From the NCBI RefSeq assembly GCF_035440685.1, contig NZ_DAORMW010000012.1: a stretch of 64,000 nt of DNA; one strand, 5' to 3'. Both the position numbers and the translations under genes were made by a program. Every line of letters starts with the position of its first letter. Positions within the stretch are counted from its first letter, which is position 1. The notes beneath the pieces were generated by a model. It was not told the origin of the DNA, did no database searches, and saw nothing but the letters and a program-made list of their open reading frames with translations. Shown one piece after another: positions 58,088 through 64,000 of this stretch. This stretch comes from Accumulibacter appositus (GTDB taxonomy: Bacteria > Pseudomonadota > Gammaproteobacteria > Burkholderiales > Rhodocyclaceae).

Positions 58088-58513
58088 ATGGCTGACGAGT
58101 TGACGTACAAGCATTTCACCCCTTATGCGGCGAAAGCCGACGAGGAATATATGAACAGCAGTCAGCTGGCGCATTTTCGCGGCATCCTCGAGGCTCTGAA
58201 GCAGCAGCTGATCGAAGACATCGAGCGTACGGTGCATACCATGAAGGACGAGGCGACGGTTTTTGCCGACCCCAATGACCGCGCGAGCCAGGAAACGGAC
58301 ATTGCCATCGAGCTGCGCAACCGCGACCGGGAGCGCAAGCTGATCAAGAAGATCGAGGAGACGGTGGAATTGATCAACAGCGGCGATTATGGCTACTGTG
58401 CCGCTTGCGGCGTCGAGATTGGCATCAAGCGTCTCGAAGCGCGTCCGACGGCGACGTTGTGCATCGATTGCAAGACCCTCGAAGAAGTGCGCGAGAAGCA
58501 AATGGCCAAGTAG
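58088..58513 (+). CDS. dksA: RNA polymerase-binding transcription factor DksA
   Basis: 141 residues, normal length. DksA enters the RNA polymerase secondary channel and, with ppGpp, adjusts rRNA and amino-acid promoters. The coiled-coil tip D-P-N-D-R-A with its two key aspartates is kept, as is R-N-R-D-R-E-R-K-L-I-K-K-I. The zinc finger is Y-C-A-A-C-G-V-E-I-G with L-C-I-D-C. ATG 58088 starts M-A-D-E-L; the frame continues upstream but DksA homology and the promoter position favour this start. The gene is monocistronic and ends before a strong bidirectional terminator. Confidence 0.97.
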   Translation: MADELTYKHFTPYAAKADEEYMNSSQLAHFRGILEALKQQLIEDIERTVHTMKDEATVFADPNDRASQETDIAIELRNRDRERKLIKKIEETVELINSGDYGYCAACGVEIGIKRLEARPTATLCIDCKTLEEVREKQMAK

Positions 58514-58592
58514 CGGGCGGGGGACGTCGTTGCGGCACTTTGCCGCGGCGCGTCACACCGCCCAGGCGAGCAGCGGCACGCCTAGCTGATCA

Positions 58593-58640
58593 CGGGAGCA
58601 CAAAAAAAGGACGCGGTGGCGTCCTTTTTTTGTGCTCCCG
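58593..58640. terminator. Bidirectional intrinsic terminator between dksA and pnp
   Basis: A perfect 22-bp stem with a 4-base loop. A seven-A run and the matching T-run lie inside the stem, so either strand ends a GC hairpin with a T tract. It serves the convergent dksA and rpsO-pnp transcripts. Confidence 0.93.
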
Positions 58641-58686
58641 AGCGGCTCGACTGCAGCCGCCAGGAGAGCGCGGAGGGTGTGGCTGA

Positions 58687-60798
58687 TCAGGCCGCCGGTG
58701 GTACGCCGCCTTCTTCGGCGGTCAGCGCCTTCATCGACAAGCGGACGCGTCCCTTCTCGTCGGCTTCGAGAACCTTGACGCGGACCTTCTGGCCGTCCTT
58801 GAGGTAGTCGGCGACGGCATTGACGCGTTCGTTGGCAATCTGCGAAATATGCAGCAGGCCGTCGCGGCCGGGCAGGATACTGACGATGGCGCCAAAATCA
58901 AGCAGCTTGAGGACTGTGCCGTCATAGACCTTGCCGACTTCGACGTCAGCGGTGATCGACTCGATACGTGCCTTGGCTGCGTCGGCCGCGTCGCCGCTCA
59001 CCGAGGCGATGGTAATCGTGCCGTCATCCTTGATGTCGATGGTGGTACCGGTTTCCTCGGTGATGGCACGGATCACCGCGCCGCCCTTGCCGATGACGTC
59101 GCGGATTTTCTCGGGATTGATCTTCATGGTGTACAGCCGCGGCGCGTAGGTCGATACCTCCTCGCGATGGCCGGACATCGAGTCCTGCATCTGCTTGAGG
59201 ATGTGCAGGCGAGCTTCGCTTGCCTGCGCCAGCGCAATGCGCATGATTTCCTGGGTAATGCCCTGGATCTTGATGTCCATCTGCAGTGCGGTGACACCGC
59301 TATCGGTACCGGCAACCTTGAAGTCCATGTCGCCAAGGTGGTCCTCGTCACCTAGGATGTCGGTCAGGACGGCGACCCGATTGCCTTCTTTGATCAGACC
59401 CATGGCAATGCCTGCGACGTGTGCCTTGAGTGGTACGCCGGCGTCCATCAGTGCCATCGAGGCGCCGCAGACCGAGGCCATCGAGCTCGATCCGTTCGAC
59501 TCGGTGATTTCGGAGACGACGCGGATGGTGTACGAGAATTCTTCCGGCGAGGGCAGCACGGCGAGGATGGCCCGCTTGGCCAGGCGGCCATGGCCGATCT
59601 CGCGACGCTTCGGCGTGCCGACGCGGCCACATTCGCCGGTGGCGTAGGGCGGGAAGTTGTAGTGCATCATGAAGCGCTCGCGATACTCGCCGGCCAGTGC
59701 GTCGATGATCTGTTCGTCACGACCGGTACCGAGCGTGGCGACGACGATGGCCTGCGTTTCGCCACGTGTGAACAAGGACGAGCCGTGCGCGCGCGGCAGC
59801 ACGCCGGAGCGGATGGCGATCGGCCGGACGGTGCGCGTGTCGCGACCGTCGATGCGCGGCTCGCCGGCCAGGATGCGGCCACGCACGATGCGTGCCTCGG
59901 CGTCGGAAACCATCCGGCGGACGGCGCTGGCGTCGGGGGCGTTGTCGTCGGCGGTCATGGCCTCGACGGCGTAGGCCGTGATCTCCTTGAGACGCTGGCT
60001 GCGCAGGCCCTTGCTGGTGATCCCGTAGGCTTCCTTCAGCTCGCCTTCGACGAGTTGGTCGAGCTTGGCGTGGACGGCCTCGTTTCTGGCGGCAGCCGAC
60101 CATTCCCATTCCGGCTTGCCGGCTTCATCGACCAGTTCGTTGATCGCGGTGATCACTGCCTGCATCTGCTGGTGGCCGAACATCACGGCACCGAGCATCA
60201 CCTCTTCGGACAGTTCCTTGGCCTCCGATTCGACCATCAGCACGGCTGCCTGCGTTCCGGCGACGACCAGGTTCAGCTGGCTTGCGTCGAGCTGGCTGGT
60301 GCTCGGGTTGAGCACGTATTCGCCGTTGAGGTAGCCGACCCGGGCGGCACCGATCGGGCCGTCGAAGGGAATGCCGGAGATCGCCAGCGCGGCCGAGGCA
60401 CCGATCATCGCCGGGATGTCGGGGTCGATTTCCGGGTTCAACGACATCACCATGGCGACGATCTGGACTTCGTGATAGAAGCCCTCGGGGAAGAGCGGGC
60501 GCAGCGGCCGGTCGATCAGGCGCGAGGTCAGCGTTTCCTTCTCGGAGGGACGACCCTCGCGCTTGAAAAAGCCGCCGGGGATCTTGCCGGCGGCGTAGGT
60601 TTTTTCGATGTAATCAACGGTCAGCGGGAAGAAATCCTGGCCGGGTTTGGCCGTCTTGTTGCCGACTGCGCTGACCAGGACGACGGTGTCGTCAACCGAG
60701 ACGATGACCGCACCACCGGCCTGGCGCGCGATTTCGCCGGTTTCCAGGGTGACCTGATGGGCGCCATAGGCGAAGCTTTTCTTGACGATATTAAACAT
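58687..60798 (-). CDS. pnp: Polyribonucleotide nucleotidyltransferase (PNPase)
   Basis: 703 residues. PNPase degrades RNA 3'-to-5' by phosphorolysis, as a trimer and in the degradosome. Two RNase PH domains are present; the second has G-R-D-x-R, F-T-R-G-E-T-Q and the catalytic stretch G-T-D-S-G-V-T-A-L-Q-M-D-I-K. Then come the KH domain (I-R-D-V-I-G-K-G-G) and the S1 domain (V-G-K-V-Y-D-G-T-V, R-D-G-L-L-H-I-S-Q-I). ATG 60798 (M-F-N-I-V-K-K) has GAGAGAGG upstream; the frame extends five codons further without support. It follows rpsO by 195 bp, the usual operon, and that spacer can form hairpins typical of autoregulated pnp leaders. Confidence 0.98.
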   Translation of the reverse strand: MFNIVKKSFAYGAHQVTLETGEIARQAGGAVIVSVDDTVVLVSAVGNKTAKPGQDFFPLTVDYIEKTYAAGKIPGGFFKREGRPSEKETLTSRLIDRPLRPLFPEGFYHEVQIVAMVMSLNPEIDPDIPAMIGASAALAISGIPFDGPIGAARVGYLNGEYVLNPSTSQLDASQLNLVVAGTQAAVLMVESEAKELSEEVMLGAVMFGHQQMQAVITAINELVDEAGKPEWEWSAAARNEAVHAKLDQLVEGELKEAYGITSKGLRSQRLKEITAYAVEAMTADDNAPDASAVRRMVSDAEARIVRGRILAGEPRIDGRDTRTVRPIAIRSGVLPRAHGSSLFTRGETQAIVVATLGTGRDEQIIDALAGEYRERFMMHYNFPPYATGECGRVGTPKRREIGHGRLAKRAILAVLPSPEEFSYTIRVVSEITESNGSSSMASVCGASMALMDAGVPLKAHVAGIAMGLIKEGNRVAVLTDILGDEDHLGDMDFKVAGTDSGVTALQMDIKIQGITQEIMRIALAQASEARLHILKQMQDSMSGHREEVSTYAPRLYTMKINPEKIRDVIGKGGAVIRAITEETGTTIDIKDDGTITIASVSGDAADAAKARIESITADVEVGKVYDGTVLKLLDFGAIVSILPGRDGLLHISQIANERVNAVADYLKDGQKVRVKVLEADEKGRVRLSMKALTAEEGGVPPAA

Positions 60799-60993
60799 TG
60801 TTGCCTCTCTCAATAGTCTGGTACGTGCCTGCCCACGACTCCGGCAGGAAATTCAACAGCTCAACCATTCAAACGACGTACCAATATGCCAGCCGCGGCA
60901 GCAGAAACAGCGGCGCAGCCCGCGTGGGGCTGGCCGCTGGCGGCTCTGGGAATGGCCTGCACCTCCGACCGCAGGGCGGATCGGCGAGCGGGC

Positions 60994-61263
60994 CTATTTG
61001 CGCAGGCCGAGACGCTGAATCAGGGTGCGGTACGAATCGACGTTGGTTTGCTTCAGGTAATCGAGCAACTTGCGGCGGCGGCTGACCATGCGCAGCAGAC
61101 CGCGGCGCGAGTGGTTGTCCTTCTTGTGCTCTCTGAAGTGACCGGTAAGGTCGTTGATGCGCGCGGTAAGCAGCGCTACCTGGACTTCGGAAGAACCGGA
61201 GTCGCCGGCAGCACGCTGGTACTCGGCCATGATTTGAGCTTTCTGCTCAACATTGATCGCCAT
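60994..61263 (-). CDS. rpsO: 30S ribosomal protein S15
   Basis: 89 residues, the standard length. S15 binds 16S rRNA early in assembly. Typical features are E-V-Q-V-A-L-L-T-A-R-I, L-T-x-H-F-x-x-H-K-K-D-x-H-S-R-R-G-L and the C-terminal Y-R-x-L-I-x-x-L-G-L-R-K. It is the first gene of the rpsO-pnp operon, with a strong promoter 98 bases upstream. Confidence 0.98.
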   Translation of the reverse strand: MAINVEQKAQIMAEYQRAAGDSGSSEVQVALLTARINDLTGHFREHKKDNHSRRGLLRMVSRRRKLLDYLKQTNVDSYRTLIQRLGLRK

Positions 61264-61616
61264 GTCAAACTCTCTTTCTTAGAAACGGCGCAGCCCCAGT
61301 TTGATAGAGCCGACGCCAAATGGATGAAGGTGTTGATTCGCTCGGCGAAGCGAACCCGGAATTTTAGCGGTTGAGCGTCCCAGCGGCAAGCTGTAATACA
61401 GGCCGAGGAATTGCGCCTCGAGCCGGCTCGTCGTCCCCTGGCTGTCGATAGGGGCCGGTAGCTTCCTCGTTTGCCACATGGCCGGAGCGTCGGAAGAAGG
61501 GGAGCAACACGCGCACACGGGAGAAGTCGAGAACTGACAGCCACCGAGAGGATGAATGACGCATGGCTAGAGCTTGTGCCGGCGTCGCCGGAGGTTCTGG
61601 GAGAGCATGTCCCGCG
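61264..61616. other. Intergenic region upstream of rpsO
   Basis: 353 bp between rpsO and the 3' end of the next minus-strand gene. It holds the rpsO promoter and leader. Short open frames on both strands look like chance frames; no tRNA or terminator hairpin with a T-run was seen. Confidence 0.5.
61361..61389 (-). promoter_or_regulatory. Probable sigma-70 promoter of rpsO-pnp
   Basis: On the minus strand TTGCCG (61389-61384) and TAAAAT (61366-61361) are separated by 17 bp. The resulting leader of about 90 bases is long enough for the S15 autoregulatory fold seen in other bacteria. Confidence 0.6.
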
Positions 61617-62177
61617 TCATGCGAAGCCGGGCAACCAACCGCTTTGCGGCGGCGTGCTCACCGCTTCCAACGTGCCCTGAAACAAGGCTTCGATCACCGG
61701 CGCTTCGCGCCAGCGCTCATTCAGGAAGGTCAGCCCGATTTCTTCGACCAGTGCGCCTTGCCAGTAATGGTTGGCGATTTCGTCGAGCGTTGCCAGGCTC
61801 AGATTGTGCGGCAGGCGCAGGTAGTCCAGCCAGCTGGCGTCGTGAAACGAACAGACGTACGTTCCCTTGCTGCGCGCGGGCGTGAGGGTCTTGCCAAAAA
61901 CGCGGGCCGGATGCTTGCTGCGGAAGGTTTCCGCGTCGACCCGGGTGGCAAAGAGCAGGACGGCGTGCAGGCGGCTTGGAAAGTGCTGGTAGAGCCGCTG
62001 TCGGAAGTACTCGAGGTGATACTCGGCAAAGTAGTTTTGAACGCTCGCCAGGCGGTCTTCACCGACAGCGTCGGCGAAGGGGTTGCCGACGAGAATGTCC
62101 CAGCCGGGCAGCTCGGCGTCGGCGTCCAGCCAGGCGTACAGTTCGAGCGGGCTGCTGTCCCTGAGCAGGTGATCCAT
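61617..62177 (-). CDS. Conserved-looking protein of unknown function
   Basis: 186 residues from ATG 62177. No signal peptide or membrane segment. It is rich in aromatic residues and contains P-G-W-D-I-L-V-G-N-P-F, F-H-D-A-S-W-L-D-Y-L-R-L-P and N-H-Y-W-Q-G-A-L-V-E-E-I-G-L-T-F. I do not recognise the family. The frame is open upstream past the proQ stop, including a C-G-R-C pair just before the ATG, so a non-ATG start nearer 62250 is possible; no ribosome-binding site decides it. It follows proQ on the same strand and may be cotranscribed. Confidence 0.65.
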   Translation of the reverse strand: MDHLLRDSSPLELYAWLDADAELPGWDILVGNPFADAVGEDRLASVQNYFAEYHLEYFRQRLYQHFPSRLHAVLLFATRVDAETFRSKHPARVFGKTLTPARSKGTYVCSFHDASWLDYLRLPHNLSLATLDEIANHYWQGALVEEIGLTFLNERWREAPVIEALFQGTLEAVSTPPQSGWLPGFA

Positions 62178-62250
62178 GATCAGCGCGGAGCGCTGGCAGC
62201 GGCCGCAGTTTTCCCCTGCTCGCTGCCAGATGGTGCCGAGCGGCGGACGG

Positions 62251-62721
62251 TCATGTGTTGCGGCCGAACTTCTCGACGAGCTGGCCAAGCTTCGCTGCGT
62301 GCTGACGCTCCCGGGCTTCCGCCTGGCGTTGCAGCTGGCGTTGTTCGGCCTGTTTCTGGAGCCGCTCCTTGACCAGTTTGGCGGCATGCAGGCGCTGCTC
62401 TGGCGTGATTTCGCCCGCTGGCTGACCGTCGAGGTCGACGCGGGCAGTCGCCTTTTCGCTGGCCTTCAGGTAGCGCAGCGAGTGCGTGTGGATGCCCAGA
62501 GCGATACGCAAGGGCTTGCGCTCGATGCCCGGCAGTCGCGCCATGAGCTGCTTGTCGATGCCGATGGCCAGCGGCTGGCAGCTGCGGAAGACCGGGAATT
62601 CTTCCTGCAGTTCCTTGAGCAGCTGGCGGGCATTCTGGCTGGGGAGCGCTTTGTGGGTCGGGTTTGTGGCCGGATTGCCGGCTTCCGGCGTGGTTTCCGG
62701 GCTGGGTGTGGGTGTCGTCAT
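62251..62721 (-). CDS. proQ: ProQ/FinO-domain RNA chaperone
   Basis: 156 residues. ProQ/FinO proteins bind structured small RNAs and mRNA 3' ends. The FinO-type domain spans L-x-E-E-F-P-V-F through P-L-A-I-G-I, L-R-I-A-L-G-I-H-T-H-S-L-R-Y-L-K and an E-x-I-T-P-E-Q-R-x-H-A helix. The C-terminal third is a charged Gln/Arg/Lys-rich tail. ATG 62721 is chosen over an upstream alternative at 62751; neither has a strong ribosome-binding site. The SDR gene lies 162 bp upstream on the same strand. Confidence 0.88.
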   Translation of the reverse strand: MTTPTPSPETTPEAGNPATNPTHKALPSQNARQLLKELQEEFPVFRSCQPLAIGIDKQLMARLPGIERKPLRIALGIHTHSLRYLKASEKATARVDLDGQPAGEITPEQRLHAAKLVKERLQKQAEQRQLQRQAEARERQHAAKLGQLVEKFGRNT

Positions 62722-62883
62722 GAATGGTGTGCTTACGTGTGCTTTGCGCAAAGGCGAAAAAGGGAGAAAAGCCGAGGAGAAAAGGCTAGGAACAAAAGGC
62801 GCGCGAGTGGTGAGTGCGCGGAGTCCGTGGAGCGCGGGGAGTGCGTCCGAATTGCCGAGGGCGGCAGCGTGGTTGTGGGGAAC

Positions 62884-63999
62884 TCAGAAATGAATTCCCC
62901 GCATCATCTGCGAGAACGCGAGCTGGTCTGCCGTTTGCGGCGTCGAGTCGCCCGCTTTGTGCATGGCGGCGCTGGAATCGCTAAACATGCGGAAGCTGGT
63001 GTTCATCATGATTTGCGCGGCCTTCGGTGTCAGCGAGTGCAGCAAGGCGCCAAAAATGCCCAGTCGAGTGGCGATACGCACCGGTTTGTGGATGATCGCT
63101 TCGACGATCAGGTCGGCGGCCTCTTCCGGCGACAGCGTCGGGACCTGCTCGTAGATCTTCGTTGGCGCAATCATTGGCGTGCGGACCAGTGGCATGTTGA
63201 TGGTCGTGAATTCGATACCGCGGTCGGTAAACTCGGAGGCGGCGCAGCGCGTCCAGGCGTCCATCGCCGCTTTCGAGGCGACGTAGGCAGAAAAGCGCGG
63301 GGCGTTGGTGAGGACGCCGATCGAGGAGATGTTGATCACCTGTCCCTTGCGCTTGGCCAGCATTCCGGGCAGCAGGCCCATGGTCAGTCGCAGCGCGCCG
63401 AAATAGTTCACTTCCATCGTACGTTCGAAATCGTGGAAGCGATCGAAGGAATTCTCGATGCCACGACGAATCGAGCGCCCGGCGTTGTTGACCAAGAAGT
63501 CGACGCCTCCGTGTTCTTCGCTGAGGGTTTTTACGAGGGCGTCACATTGTTCCTTGTCGGCGATGTCGACCGCATGCGTGATCAGTTGCAGACCGGCGGC
63601 CTCGAATTCCCGGCGGGTTTCGTCGAGAGTCTGTTGATCGCGGGCGATGGTGACCGCGATCGCCCCGGCCTCGGCCATCTTGCGGATGGTCGCCCGACCG
63701 ATCCCGGACGAGCCGCCGGTGACCAGCACCACCTTGCCTTCGACCTGGCCTCGCAAGGTGCGATCGATGAACAGGTCCGGATCGAGGTTGCGTTCCCAGT
63801 AGTCCCACAGGCGCCAGGCGTAGCTGTCGAGCGGCGGCACGTTGATACCGCTGCCTTTCAGTGCGCGCTGCGTTTCGCGGCAGTCGAAGCGGGTCGGGTA
63901 GTTGATGAAGTCGAGGATGTCGTCGGGCAGGCCGAGGTCCTTCATGACCGCGCTGCGGATGCGTCGCACCGGTGTCAGGGCGAACATGGCCTTGCGTAC
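62884..63999 (-). CDS. C-terminal SDR part of a probable fatty-acyl reductase-type protein (truncated by window edge)
   Basis: The frame is open to the window edge; the ATG at 63987 is probably internal. A linker with D-S-Y-A-W-R-L-W-D-Y-W-E-R-N-L-D-P-D precedes a short-chain dehydrogenase: nucleotide loop V-T-G-G-S-S-G-I-G, N-N-A-G, serine in I-S-S-I-G and the Y-V-A-S-K catalytic pair. That linker-plus-SDR layout is typical of ~660-residue proteins with an N-terminal thioester-reductase-like domain, such as the Marinobacter fatty-acyl-CoA reductase. The N-terminal domain, if present, lies outside the window. Likely NADPH-dependent reduction of long-chain acyl or aldehyde substrates. Confidence 0.85.
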   Translation of the reverse strand, partial: VRKAMFALTPVRRIRSAVMKDLGLPDDILDFINYPTRFDCRETQRALKGSGINVPPLDSYAWRLWDYWERNLDPDLFIDRTLRGQVEGKVVLVTGGSSGIGRATIRKMAEAGAIAVTIARDQQTLDETRREFEAAGLQLITHAVDIADKEQCDALVKTLSEEHGGVDFLVNNAGRSIRRGIENSFDRFHDFERTMEVNYFGALRLTMGLLPGMLAKRKGQVINISSIGVLTNAPRFSAYVASKAAMDAWTRCAASEFTDRGIEFTTINMPLVRTPMIAPTKIYEQVPTLSPEEAADLIVEAIIHKPVRIATRLGIFGALLHSLTPKAAQIMMNTSFRMFSDSSAAMHKAGDSTPQTADQLAFSQMMRGIHF

Positions 64000-64000
64000 C

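Noticed and set aside
59419..60816. 465-codon plus-strand frame
   Set aside because: It lies exactly opposite pnp and shows no protein motif; a shadow of a highly conserved gene.

Overview
The window is GC-rich bacterial chromosome. The rpsO-pnp pair, dksA, a ProQ/FinO protein and two PEP-CTERM proteins point to a betaproteobacterium, most likely Rhodocyclales of the Candidatus Accumulibacter type. That assignment is inferred from gene content; no rRNA is present to test it.

About 57 kb is one accessory region built around very large surface-type proteins. Its left edge (3-7943) is the C-terminal 2,646 residues of a first giant protein, open across the window edge. A PEP-CTERM protein (8103-8861) and a short stretch with two palindromic repeats and a decayed copy of the giants' 3' end follow. 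Next comes a compact same-strand cluster (9203-17477): a DUF3467 protein, an inner-membrane adaptor with cytoplasmic GAF domains and a HlyD-like periplasmic part, a PqqD/M50-protease/HlyD fusion with many membrane segments, a short SecA-like ATPase whose start overlaps the stop of the M50 gene, a second HlyD-like adaptor, and a small membrane protein. After an IS91 transposase remnant come a reverse-strand PEP-CTERM protein made of four 56-residue repeats, an egtB homologue, and a second giant gene (21784-57885) encoding 12,033 residues. This protein begins with a LEPR-XLL motif and carries 24 PPC-like units, two LamG-like domains, a lectin-like domain, 17 CARDB-like repeats, nine Ig/cadherin-like repeats, RHS-like and dockerin-like segments, beta-propellers, an alpha/beta-hydrolase-like domain, a metzincin-like protease domain and five 109-residue repeats.

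The right end (58088-64000) is housekeeping sequence: dksA, a perfect bidirectional terminator, pnp and rpsO on the reverse strand, an unrecognised protein, proQ, and the C-terminal part of a fatty-acyl-reductase-type SDR protein.

The main hypothesis is that the cluster is a dedicated export machine for the two giants. A SecA-like motor, two adaptors and a multi-span M50/adaptor protein lie between them, there is no ABC transporter or TolC in the window, and both giants end in the same W-R-K-(S/A)-F-V-T-N-M-A ... N-P-N motif, which could be the shared targeting or sorting signal. The gene order and motif are seen directly; the function is inferred.
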